From NCBI RefSeq assembly GCF_900100295.1, contig NZ_FNEV01000002.1, forward strand, positions 248,001 to 312,000: DNA of 64,000 nucleotides, in the 5' to 3' direction. The first letter of the stretch is position 1. Each line of letters begins with the position of its first letter. The stretch is from Salimicrobium halophilum. Its GTDB lineage: Bacteria; Bacillota; Bacilli; Bacillales; Halobacillaceae. This document shows, in pieces, positions 49,201 through 57,034 of the stretch. The position numbers and the translations under genes are program-made. The notes under the pieces were generated by a model. That model worked only from the letters and a program-made list of their open reading frames with translations. It searched no databases and was not told where the DNA came from.

Positions 49201-49764
49201 ATGAGTACTCAGGATGAAGAACTGTACAGACGCGTCCTTCATAAAGATAAAGACGCGCTCGAAACGCTATACGACAAGTATGAGAAACTGTTGTTTTCCT
49301 TCAGCTATAAAATGACGAACAATCATGGGTTATCCGAAGAAGTCGTGCAGGATGTGTTCATGAAGTTATGGACGCAGAAAGGCACCTATGACAGCTCTAA
49401 GGGGAAATTCTCGAGCTGGCTGCTAACGATCGCAAGGAACGCAGCCGTCGATCTTATGAGAAAGAAAAAGGATACTCCTTATGAACTCGAAGAGAGGGAT
49501 GCCCTTCAAACGAACGAACCTTCCGTCGAAGAAATGTACGAATGGAAGGAAGAAGCGACAGCGGTCAGAGAAGCAATGCGGGTATTAAATGACAATCAAC
49601 AGCGGGCGATCCAGCTTTTCTATTTCGATGCAAAATCCCACAGGGAGATTGCCGAACAGCTGGGTGTACCGCTTGGAACGGTAAAAGGACGAATACGAAT
49701 GGCATTGAAACATTTACAGACAGAGATGAATCGGAGAGAAGGGGGGAAGGAACGACATGAGTGA
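49201..49764 (+). CDS. ECF-type RNA polymerase sigma factor
   Basis: 187 aa with region 2 (LETLYDKYEKLLFSFSYKMTNNHGLSEEVVQDVFMKLW, then FSSWLLTIARNAAVDLMRKKK) and region 4 (MRVLNDNQQRAIQLFYFDAKSHREIAEQLGVPLGTVKGRIRMAL). It has only these two regions, as expected of ECF factors. The downstream anti-sigma gene overlaps it by 8 bp. The RskA-type partner places it with the SigK-like ECF group. It could drive the adjacent spo0M, but its own promoter looks sigma-A dependent. Confidence 0.9.
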   Translation: MSTQDEELYRRVLHKDKDALETLYDKYEKLLFSFSYKMTNNHGLSEEVVQDVFMKLWTQKGTYDSSKGKFSSWLLTIARNAAVDLMRKKKDTPYELEERDALQTNEPSVEEMYEWKEEATAVREAMRVLNDNQQRAIQLFYFDAKSHREIAEQLGVPLGTVKGRIRMALKHLQTEMNRREGGKERHE

Positions 49765-50530
49765 CAAGCGATGCGATATGCTGATCGATTACTTCAATGG
49801 ACAGTTAACAGACGAAGAAGCAAAACAGTTCGAAGAGCATCTGGAGACGTGCGAGTCGTGTCAGGCAGAGCTTGATGAGTGGCGTTCTTTGACGGAAGAC
49901 CTTCCTTACCTCTCCGAACCTGTAGAGCCGGATACAGAGATGAAAGGGCGTGTGCTCTCCTCCATTTTCGAAGAGGAAGAGGGCACTTCTACAGATACAG
50001 GAAATAAAGAACAGACAGTCGAACGTGAAGAAAACATGAATGAACCGGCGTTGTTTCAGCCGAAGAAGAAAAGGAACTGGGCCGTTTGGGGGCTTGCTGC
50101 CGCGCTCGCCGCTTCTCTGATAGGGAATGCAGCGTTTCTCACCCAATGGCCGGCAACGACAACGACGGAACCGGAAGAAGAAGTCGTGATCGATAACCTC
50201 GAACAGGCACTTACTCTTCAGAACCCTGAAGGGGGAGAAGCGAGTGGCCGGGCTTCGATGGTTGCGAATAATGGGGAAGCTCAGCTTGTCGTTCAGGCAG
50301 AACAGCTTGAACCTCTCTCGGGTGATGAAGCCTATCAGGTATGGCTGCTTGAAGAAGGCCAGCCGGTAAGAGCCGGAACCTTCGTACCGAACGAAGAAGG
50401 CACCGGAGCGGTGACGTATCCGATGGATGAGCTCCAGGACGGGAACTGGGATACGCTCGCCATCACCAAAGAACCTGGACCTGATAGTGAAACACCTCAG
50501 GGAGACATTGTACTCGCTGCAGAAATATAA
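49757..50530 (+). CDS. Anti-sigma factor, zinc-finger plus RskA domain
   Basis: 257 aa. The N-terminal zinc-binding anti-sigma domain has H28-x3-C32-x2-C35 (E-E-H-L-E-T-C-E-S-C). After an acidic linker comes one membrane helix (about residues 108-128) and an extracytoplasmic RskA domain (Q-L-V-V-Q-A-E-Q-L...Y-Q-V-W-L-L-E-E-G-Q-P-V-R-A-G-T-F). It should hold the upstream ECF sigma factor at the membrane until a signal leads to release. ATG 49757 lies 8 bp inside the sigma gene. Confidence 0.9.
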   Translation: MSDKRCDMLIDYFNGQLTDEEAKQFEEHLETCESCQAELDEWRSLTEDLPYLSEPVEPDTEMKGRVLSSIFEEEEGTSTDTGNKEQTVEREENMNEPALFQPKKKRNWAVWGLAAALAASLIGNAAFLTQWPATTTTEPEEEVVIDNLEQALTLQNPEGGEASGRASMVANNGEAQLVVQAEQLEPLSGDEAYQVWLLEEGQPVRAGTFVPNEEGTGAVTYPMDELQDGNWDTLAITKEPGPDSETPQGDIVLAAEI

Positions 50531-50539
50531 AGAATGAGG

Positions 50540-50569
50540 GCTGCTCTCTTTAAAAGGGAGCGGCTTTTT
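50540..50569 (+). terminator. Terminator of the sigma/anti-sigma operon
   Basis: GCTGCTCTCTTT (50540-50551) pairs with AAAGGGAGCGGC (50553-50564) through 12 pairs including wobbles, followed by TTTTT. Confidence 0.75.
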
Positions 50570-50596
50570 CTACATACATAGGAGGATGATGAGCGC

Positions 50597-51373
50597 ATGA
50601 TCATTGATATGCAAGGCGTTTCCCTTAAGAGGGAGGGACGCTTCATTCTGAACGACATCAACTGGAAAGTGGAAAAGAAGCAGCACTGGGCCCTGCTTGG
50701 CCTGAACGGATCGGGGAAGACGTTTCTTTTGAATCTCATCAATGCTTATACATTTCCTACGAAAGGAAGAATGAATGTGCTCGGCCTCGAATTCGGTAAG
50801 ACCTATCTTGCTGAAAAGCTCCGCAAGCAGATCGGTTTCGTTTCTGCTTCCGTGCAGAATCGTCTGCATAAAGGAGATAATGCGTTTGAAGTCGTACTGA
50901 GCGGGGCTTTCGCTTCCATAGGGCTGTATGATACACCTACGGATGAGATCAGAGAAAAAGCGATCGGGTTATTGAAAGATCTCGGCTGTTTTGATTATGC
51001 CAACCGTCTGTATGAAACGTTATCCTCGGGGGAAAAGCAACGGGTCCTTATTGCGAGAGCACTGATGGCAGATCCTGAGCTTCTTATCCTGGATGAACCG
51101 ACGAACGGTCTTGATTTCCTCGCGAAAGAACAGTTGCTTGAGTCGGTGGAACGTATCGCTCAGAGGGAAAACGGTCCGACAATTCTCTACGTAACCCACC
51201 ACGTCGACGAGGTGTTACCCGTATTTGAAAACACGCTGCTTTTGAAAGAAGGGGAGATATATGATTCCGGAGACACGTCCCGTCTGCTTACCTCAGATAC
51301 GATGTCTTCGTTCTTCGAAGTGCCCGTTGATATCACCTGGAACAAACGACGTCCATTTTTAATGAAGCGATGA
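50597..51373 (+). CDS. ABC transporter ATP-binding protein (YlmA-like)
   Basis: 258 aa with Walker A G-L-N-G-S-G-K-T (residues 35-42), signature L-S-S-G-E-K-Q-R, Walker B L-L-I-L-D-E-P-T and H-loop V-T-H-H. No permease gene is adjacent, as in YlmA/ModF-type ATPases, which are annotated as transporter subunits but may act in other cytosolic roles. GGAGG lies 12 bases before ATG 50597. Confidence 0.85.
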   Translation: MIIDMQGVSLKREGRFILNDINWKVEKKQHWALLGLNGSGKTFLLNLINAYTFPTKGRMNVLGLEFGKTYLAEKLRKQIGFVSASVQNRLHKGDNAFEVVLSGAFASIGLYDTPTDEIREKAIGLLKDLGCFDYANRLYETLSSGEKQRVLIARALMADPELLILDEPTNGLDFLAKEQLLESVERIAQRENGPTILYVTHHVDEVLPVFENTLLLKEGEIYDSGDTSRLLTSDTMSSFFEVPVDITWNKRRPFLMKR

Positions 51374-51450
51374 ACCCTCGTCACAGAGGGATATTTTTAA
51401 AAAAGTTATAAAAAATTCAACTTTTTTCGAAAAATAATGATCCAGTGCGA

Positions 51451-51496
51451 GATCCTCTCCGTATGCTTGGTGAAATCAATTAAAAAGGAGAGGATC
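51451..51496 (+). promoter_or_regulatory. Hairpin masking the ribosome site of the 51501 gene
   Basis: GATCCTCTCC (51451-51460) is perfectly complementary to GGAGAGGATC (51487-51496), which contains the Shine-Dalgarno sequence of the gene starting at 51501. The loop is 26 bases. Such a structure would hide the ribosome site unless a protein, metal, temperature or RNA opens it. Confidence 0.6.
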
Positions 51497-51500
51497 ATCA

Positions 51501-52844
51501 ATGAACTGGAAAAAAGGACTAGTAACGATTCCGCTTGCTGCAACGATTGCTGTACCGAGCTTAGGATTGAACGTGTACGCGGACGATCACGTAGAAACAC
51601 CGTCCGTCGATACAGAAGCGGTAGAACTTCGGTCATCTCTCGATCATCTGTTGAGTGAACACGTGTATTTGGCAGTAGAAACAATGAGAAAAGGAGCGGA
51701 AGGAGCTTCCGACTTTGATCAGGCTGCCGGCGCATTGAGCCAGAATACAGAAGATCTTTCAGCGGCGATCGCTTCCGTTTACGGAGAAGAAGCGGGTAAC
51801 CAATTCAACGAAATGTGGTCTGAACATATCGGCTACTTCGTCGATTATGTAAAAGCGACAGGTGCTGAGGATGAAGCGGCTAAACAGGAAGCGCTCGATA
51901 ACCTTGGCCAATACAAACAGGAATTCTCCCAGTTCCTTGAACAGGCAACAGGAGAACGCTTAGAAGCAGGAGCACTTGCGGAAGGACTTCAAATGCACGT
52001 GAACCAACTTATCGGAGCATTTGACGCCTTCGTTGCGGGAGATTATGACAAAGCATATGAATATGAAAGAGAAGCGATGAGCCACATGTATATGGTAAGT
52101 AAAGGGCTCTCCGACGCAATGTCCAACCAATTCCCTGAGAAATTCAATGATACATCCGCGGTAACGCCGGCGGCAGATCTACGTTCCGACTTGAGCTATC
52201 TGTTGAGTGAACACGCAGGACTAGCAGTCGTAGCGATGCAGAATGGTATTGACGGAAGTGAAGACTTCGAAGCATCTGCAGAAGCGTTGAGCAATAACAC
52301 CGAAGACTTGTCCAACACGATTGCTTCCGTATACGGAGAAGAAGCGGGACAGCAGTTCCAGCAAATGTGGTCCGACCACATCGGTAACTTCGTCTCTTAT
52401 GTAGAAGCGACAGGGGCGGAAGATGAGCAGGCGAAAGAACAGGCGCTGACAGCACTTGAAGGCTACCGCTCTGAGTTCTCTTCCTTCATCGAAACAGCGA
52501 CCGAAGGAAAAGTAAGTGCTGATGTAATGTCAGAAGGGCTACAAATGCACGTGAATCAGCTAATCGGCGCTTTTGACAGCTACGCTATGGAAGACTATGA
52601 AGCAGCTTATGGTGACATCCGTGCGGCTTATGAGCACATGTTCACTCCTGGTAAAGCACTATCCGGAGCAATTTCCGCACAGTTCCCTGATAAGTTTAGT
52701 CAGGAAATGCCATCCGACATGCCGAAGACCGGCCTTGCACCACAAGATACAGGAATGAATAGCACAACGTGGCTTGCAATCGGTGGAATGTTCGCACTGA
52801 TCACAGCACTTGTGTTCCACTTCAGAAGACAACAGGAACAGTAA
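51501..52844 (+). CDS. Secreted two-repeat His-conserved surface protein with sortase-type C-terminus
   Basis: 447 aa: signal peptide cut after V-Y-A (residue 27), two homologous helical units (about 43-215 and 227-399), then M-P-K-T-G (407-411), a membrane helix and R-R-Q-Q-E-Q. This is the order of a cell-wall sorting signal, with Met instead of Leu in LPxTG. Each unit keeps four His at matching places (54, 109, 166, 195 and 238, 293, 350, 379) amid Glu/Asp, which suggests a metal-binding helical bundle. Function unknown. It is acidic and translation may be controlled by the hairpin at 51451-51496. Confidence 0.75.
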   Translation: MNWKKGLVTIPLAATIAVPSLGLNVYADDHVETPSVDTEAVELRSSLDHLLSEHVYLAVETMRKGAEGASDFDQAAGALSQNTEDLSAAIASVYGEEAGNQFNEMWSEHIGYFVDYVKATGAEDEAAKQEALDNLGQYKQEFSQFLEQATGERLEAGALAEGLQMHVNQLIGAFDAFVAGDYDKAYEYEREAMSHMYMVSKGLSDAMSNQFPEKFNDTSAVTPAADLRSDLSYLLSEHAGLAVVAMQNGIDGSEDFEASAEALSNNTEDLSNTIASVYGEEAGQQFQQMWSDHIGNFVSYVEATGAEDEQAKEQALTALEGYRSEFSSFIETATEGKVSADVMSEGLQMHVNQLIGAFDSYAMEDYEAAYGDIRAAYEHMFTPGKALSGAISAQFPDKFSQEMPSDMPKTGLAPQDTGMNSTTWLAIGGMFALITALVFHFRRQQEQ

Positions 52845-52854
52845 TTAGTAGACC

Positions 52855-52882
52855 GCCTCTTTTTGAAGGGGCGGTTTTTCAT
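52855..52882 (+). terminator. Rho-independent terminator
   Basis: ACCGCCTC (52855-52862) pairs with GGGGCGGT (52871-52878, two G-T/C-G closing pairs), followed by TTTTT. Confidence 0.8.
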
Positions 52883-52950
52883 ATGGAGTAATGTAAGAGG
52901 AAGGAAAACATTTCCTTTTGTCGAAGCTAGTAGACATAAGGAGGTTTATT

Positions 52951-53286
52951 ATGCCAGAAGATTTTTATTGTGAAGAAGTACTAAGCGGGAAAACCCAGGT
53001 AACTAAGGTGATGGAGACCGAAAACATATTGGCTTATTATCATACGAGACCTTTTTGGCCTACCCATATAGTTGCTATTCCCAAGAAGCACATATCTTCC
53101 CTCATCACATTAGAAGAAAGCGATAACGAATTACTATTAGAACTGCTTGGCGTGATCAAAAAGGTTTCCGCTAAGGTAAAAGAAGAAAAGGGTGCTTGTA
53201 GAGTTATAACGAATCTCGGAGAATACCAGGATTCCAAACATCTACATTGGCATATAGTTTCCGGGAAGCCTTTAAGGGAGGAGTGA
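52951..53286 (+). CDS. HIT-family (histidine triad) protein
   Basis: 111 aa. The histidine triad is H-L-H-W-H-I-V near residue 100, and the N-terminal part has F-W-P-T-H-I-V-A-I-P-K-K-H-I-S-S-L as in HIT nucleotide hydrolases. These bind purine nucleotides and cleave phosphoramidates or Ap4A-like compounds. A slightly divergent stand-alone type. AAGGAGG precedes ATG 52951. Confidence 0.82.
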   Translation: MPEDFYCEEVLSGKTQVTKVMETENILAYYHTRPFWPTHIVAIPKKHISSLITLEESDNELLLELLGVIKKVSAKVKEEKGACRVITNLGEYQDSKHLHWHIVSGKPLREE

Positions 53287-53329
53287 ATGGTGTTAATATG
53301 CCTCCCTACATAGGTGGGAATGAGCCAAG

Positions 53330-53369
53330 CTGGTAAGAAATAGAATGAACGTATGAAGTAACTTACCAG
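53330..53369 (+). promoter_or_regulatory. Hairpin adjoining the ribosome site of the DUF2642 gene
   Basis: CTGGTAAG (53330-53337) and CTTACCAG (53362-53369) are perfectly inverted. The right arm runs directly into AGGAGGGG (53368-53375). It may modulate initiation, or be a remnant stem-loop. Confidence 0.35.
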
Positions 53370-53381
53370 GAGGGGAAAAGT

Positions 53382-53630
53382 ATGCGACCCAATGAAATGA
53401 TGTATTCCGGGGCGTCGCCGAACAGACCTATGCAGGTGGTGGTAGTGGAGCCTTATGTATATGCAGCTCTTCAAAGCCTGATGGGAAAAAGAGCGGTTAT
53501 TGATACGTCCCGCGGTTCCGTAAGTGGGACAGTAATGGATGTGAAACCCGATCATGTCGTGCTTCAAGAACGTGATTCAGCATTTTTTGTCCGCATCTCT
53601 GAAATTGTTTGGATTATGCCAGAATCTTAG
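53382..53630 (+). CDS. DUF2642 (YuzF-like) protein
   Basis: 82 aa with V-V-E-P-Y-V-Y-A-A-L-Q-S-L-M-G-K-R-A-V-I-D-T-S-R-G-S-V-S-G broken into a small barrel typical of DUF2642, ending R-I-S-E-I-V-W-I-M-P. Related proteins include YuzF and the spore germination/coat protein GerQ region. Function unknown, possibly spore-associated. AGGAGGGG precedes ATG 53382. Confidence 0.75.
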   Translation: MRPNEMMYSGASPNRPMQVVVVEPYVYAALQSLMGKRAVIDTSRGSVSGTVMDVKPDHVVLQERDSAFFVRISEIVWIMPES

Positions 53631-53660
53631 AATTTATAATGGTGTGTCGTGAAAAATAAA

Positions 53661-53689
53661 CAGGTCGTAGAGAAAACCCCTACGACCTG
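53661..53689. terminator. Terminator between the DUF2642 and LVIVD genes
   Basis: Perfect 10-bp stem CAGGTCGTAG (53661-53670) with CTACGACCTG (53680-53689). T residues follow best on the minus strand (TTTATTTTTC), where it closes the 53713 gene. Confidence 0.75.
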
Positions 53690-53712
53690 AAAATCATCTA
53701 AGCCGGTGCTTA

Positions 53713-55074
53713 TCATTTTCCGTTGTTTTTAAGCAGAACCTTCAATCCGTTATCCATATCAGAGGCGAGGATATAGTTCCGATCAATATCAACGCCCCAG
53801 AAGTAAGCTCCCTCAGGCTGGTATTGGCCTATTTGGGTCGGTTTGGCCGGGTTCGTGATATCGACTGCGAAAAGACCGCCTGCATAATGGGATAGATATA
53901 AGGTGTTGCCGCGCACTTTAGGATCGTGAACCGTGTTGGCGAACGTGACACCATCTTCCACATTATCAACTAGATCCGTCTTGAAAGTACTCAGTTCTTT
54001 TGGATTAGTAGGATCCTTAATATCAAAAATTCTCGTGTACCCGTATGATTCTTCGTATCCTTCTTTAACAGGATTGTAGACTTCTCTTGTTTCAATTAAG
54101 ACGTTTCCACCCTTTGCTAAAGTTGCAGAGTGGGCAGAGCCCTGGACGTCTGGAGCGAAATCTGTACGTCCCTCATATTTTACGTTGTAAGGATCAGAAA
54201 TATCTAGAATGATTGTCCCTAAATCCCAGAAGGATAAGAGAGCCGTATCTCCATTGTTATCAGTCATGGCACTATGGTTGAATACTGGTCTTGTTTTCCC
54301 ATCGGGGGAGTTCCAATGATAGCCATTGAAGTCTTCTGATACTTCAGGGAGAATACGTGGATCGAACTCATAGATAGTTTTCGGCTGGTTCGGATCCGAG
54401 ACGTCCACCAGCGCGAAGTCTTTACTCTCTCCATGAGTGAAGTAGTCGGCGTAAGGGTTAGCAGCCAGTACAAAAGGTTTGCCTTTTTGAACGGTTAAGT
54501 ATAATTCATGAGTTCCCGGAACACGCTTGTCCATTTCCCAGAATCCGAGTTTCTCAGGGTTATGCGGGTCAGATACATTGTATAAAAGGAATCCGCCTTT
54601 AGAATCAGGATTACCTCTATCTAATTGCTGAACGCTGACAACCGCCAATTCTCCTTTGAATTCAGGTGTGTTCACTGATTTCACAATCACTTTTTCCTGC
54701 CATGTGCCAGGGATATCATCTGCAAACTTGGCGATTTCTTCAGGGTTTTCAGGATCCTTCATATCAAAGATTCGGACTCCGCCTTCGCCACCGTTCTTCG
54801 TATGTGTGCCCAAATAAGCGTAGCCCTTATAAGTGTAGACATCGGCAGTATTATTTTCGACGCCGTCGTATTTTTTCAGAGGCTCCGCTGCAACTTCTTT
54901 CCAATTCGAAAGGTTCTTGCTCCCTTCCAGTTTAGGGATATCATTCAGGTCTGCTTCTTGTGCACCTTTTTCAACCCCTACCCCATCTAACATATCGTGG
55001 GCAAAGGTCGTAGGTGTGAACATAGATAACGACATGATACCAGCAATAGAAGTCGCTAAAAGTTTTTTCTTCAT
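53713..55074 (-). CDS. Secreted LVIVD-repeat beta-propeller protein
   Basis: 453 aa with a signal peptide ending T-T-F-A (residue 25). The mature part contains repeats of the LVIVD type: G-V-R-I-F-D-M-K-D-P-E-N-P-E-E-I, G-F-L-L-Y-N-V-S-D-P-H-N-P-E-K-L, F-A-L-V-D-V-S-D-P-N-Q-P, T-I-I-L-D-I-S-D-P and L-F-A-V-D-I-T-N-P-A-K-P. They fold as blades of a propeller, usually on the cell surface; function is unknown, with adhesion or binding proposed. TAGGAGG precedes ATG 55074. A CCATAA-A-TTATGG dyad (55100-55112) lies in the upstream region. Confidence 0.87.
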   Translation of the reverse strand: MKKKLLATSIAGIMSLSMFTPTTFAHDMLDGVGVEKGAQEADLNDIPKLEGSKNLSNWKEVAAEPLKKYDGVENNTADVYTYKGYAYLGTHTKNGGEGGVRIFDMKDPENPEEIAKFADDIPGTWQEKVIVKSVNTPEFKGELAVVSVQQLDRGNPDSKGGFLLYNVSDPHNPEKLGFWEMDKRVPGTHELYLTVQKGKPFVLAANPYADYFTHGESKDFALVDVSDPNQPKTIYEFDPRILPEVSEDFNGYHWNSPDGKTRPVFNHSAMTDNNGDTALLSFWDLGTIILDISDPYNVKYEGRTDFAPDVQGSAHSATLAKGGNVLIETREVYNPVKEGYEESYGYTRIFDIKDPTNPKELSTFKTDLVDNVEDGVTFANTVHDPKVRGNTLYLSHYAGGLFAVDITNPAKPTQIGQYQPEGAYFWGVDIDRNYILASDMDNGLKVLLKNNGK

Positions 55075-55305
55075 AAATTACCTCCTATTAAAATATTTTC
55101 CATAAATTATGGTATCATAGGGGATGCATTCCGTCAGTAATTATCAGAAAAATAAGACAATAATCGTGTGATAGTACTTGAGTTTTATAGGCAATATTAT
55201 CCTTGTATGTTATATCAAAGGACTTATGCCCCTGTTTATAGTTGTTTACATAGGCTATAGTCCTTTCTTTCGAGTAATTGATATATTTTTAAAGGGGGAG
55301 AGTTT

Positions 55306-55761
55306 GTGAAAGAGGAGCAATTATTTGAACAAATGAAATTGTGGCGTACATGGACCGTTGAATATCTTCAAACAATTTCAGAAGAGTTGGTTGATCAAAT
55401 TCCACAAGGTCATAATAATAATATAAGCTGGAATAGTGGTCATATTTTAGTAGGTTGGGACAACGCAATTTTTCCGGCTGAAGAGAGACAAGTTCCTCAC
55501 AATTATCATGTACTGTTTCCTGATGGGAGTAGACCGGAGGAATGGTCACAAGAACTGCCGTCTATGGCTGATATAATTAAACAACTTGAAGAACAACCCA
55601 TACTTATTGAACATGCATGCAAAGGTCATTTGAACAAATCACTTAATGAATCATTCTTAGGTATGAAAACGTTAGGCGGCATGTTTGTTTTCCATATGAA
55701 TCATGAAAATTTGCATATGGGAATCATCAAAAGTATGAAGCAGATGCTTATGAGTAAATGA
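55306..55761 (+). CDS. DinB-like four-helix metalloprotein
   Basis: 151 aa with the DinB/YfiT layout: W-N-S-G-H-I-L-V-G-W in helix 2 and M-N-H-E-N-L-H-M-G in helix 4 give the three-His metal site. The superfamily includes thiol S-transferases (BstA type) using bacillithiol. GTG 55306 follows AAAGGGGGAG. The gene is AT-rich compared with the neighbours to its left. Confidence 0.82.
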   Translation: MKEEQLFEQMKLWRTWTVEYLQTISEELVDQIPQGHNNNISWNSGHILVGWDNAIFPAEERQVPHNYHVLFPDGSRPEEWSQELPSMADIIKQLEEQPILIEHACKGHLNKSLNESFLGMKTLGGMFVFHMNHENLHMGIIKSMKQMLMSK

Positions 55762-55890
55762 CCGTCCGACTTTTGGCTTTCCGACGTATGGAAGATCTAG
55801 GTGGACTTTCATAGCTTGCAACCAATGAGGAGAATTCCAAAGGTGTGTAGGGGGACCGGAACTCTTTTGAAAAAGGAGCGATTACGTAAA

Positions 55891-56526
55891 GTGACGTATA
55901 ATAGACATATATTTTTATTCGGGGGAAGTCCACCCTTTAGTGACTACTTTGCGGAAAAGTTTGCAGAGGTTACTAGAAAAGGGAAAGTAGCTATATTATT
56001 TCTGGAGAGAGACGGTTGGGAAGACTATATGTCCAAGTATGCGTCCGTGCTAGAGGATAATGGGATAAATGAATTCGTTTATCTTCCACTTGGTTCTGAG
56101 CCAGAAGGTGAAACATTGTATGTTTTATCTTCCTGTACCGGAATAATCATCGGTGGTGGTAAGACGGAACTATACCGGAGATATATTGTTGATACTGAGA
56201 TTGGTGAGCGGATCAAACGACTTTATCATCAAGGAGTCCCTGTTGCCGGTTTTTCAGCAGGGGCGTTAATCATCCCTGAGAATTGTGTAATTCCTCCTAT
56301 TGATAATTCCCAAAACAAACATCTTTTTCTCCAGGGGCTTGGCTTGATCGAAGATTGTGTGGTAAGCGTCCATTATACAGAGTGGAAGGAAGAAGAGAAT
56401 TTAAAAGCCGCTTTAAGAAAACTCAACCTGGCTATCGGTTACGGAATAGACGATGAAGCAGCCCTCCATTTTGTGAATGAGGTAGTTTCAGAGACCGATG
56501 GGGAGAAGGTGTATAGACTCACCTAG
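55891..56526 (+). CDS. Peptidase E-like (family S51) protein
   Basis: 211 aa from GTG 55891. The Ser nucleophile is S122 in V-A-G-F-S-A-G-A, and I-I-I-G-G-G-K-T-E-L-Y precedes it by about 30 residues, both typical of S51 peptidases (Asp-dipeptidase, cyanophycinase) and the class I amidotransferase-like fold. An AAGGAG site is 12 bases away. TTG 55867 and an ATG at 55801 are other possible starts, so the N-terminus is uncertain. Confidence 0.75.
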   Translation: MTYNRHIFLFGGSPPFSDYFAEKFAEVTRKGKVAILFLERDGWEDYMSKYASVLEDNGINEFVYLPLGSEPEGETLYVLSSCTGIIIGGGKTELYRRYIVDTEIGERIKRLYHQGVPVAGFSAGALIIPENCVIPPIDNSQNKHLFLQGLGLIEDCVVSVHYTEWKEEENLKAALRKLNLAIGYGIDDEAALHFVNEVVSETDGEKVYRLT

Positions 56527-56639
56527 TTTAAATTAGCATAAAGAGGGCAGAAAATTTTGCTTACATTGATAGTTGATTCTGGAGTGTATTGAACGCAGTC
56601 AAGCATGAGTGCCTAGAATCATTCAAAAAGGGTGATAGA

Positions 56640-57008
56640 TTGAAGAAAGTAGCAATAGTTCTAATTATGGTTTTCTTTCTCAGTGGGTGTGGGGGCCAAA
56701 ATCAAACTGTCGACGATCCCTCTCTTGAAAAACAAGAAGGGGTTATTGCTCACAAAAGAGAAATCGATGATAACGACAATCAAATTTTGCTGATACCAAA
56801 TACGGAACGTGACGAGGTAGTTGATAAATCTGTAAGTCAGCTTACTGGTATGGCTCTGGAGAAGGGTGGAGCCTATTATTACGTGGATTCAGATGAATAC
56901 ATAGACTTAGTAGTCGGAACTAAGGCAATGGTTTACTGGAACGGTACCCAAGAGGATTCTGAAATACCTCAGCGTGAGGCTCAACAAATAGACTTGGTTT
57001 CGGAATAG
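56640..57008 (+). CDS. DUF3221-like lipoprotein
   Basis: 122 aa from TTG 56640 with lipobox F-L-S-G-C, then a small OB-like domain (G-V-I-A-H-K-R-E-I-D...I-L-L-I-P...Y-I-D-L-V-V-G-T-K-A-M-V-Y-W-N-G), the pattern of DUF3221/YobA-type proteins. AAGGGTGA is the ribosome site. A decayed second copy of its C-terminal part lies at 58892-59016, on the far side of two intervening genes. Confidence 0.72.
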   Translation: MKKVAIVLIMVFFLSGCGGQNQTVDDPSLEKQEGVIAHKREIDDNDNQILLIPNTERDEVVDKSVSQLTGMALEKGGAYYYVDSDEYIDLVVGTKAMVYWNGTQEDSEIPQREAQQIDLVSE

Positions 57009-57034
57009 ATAACCGGTGATGAGGATGATTTGTA

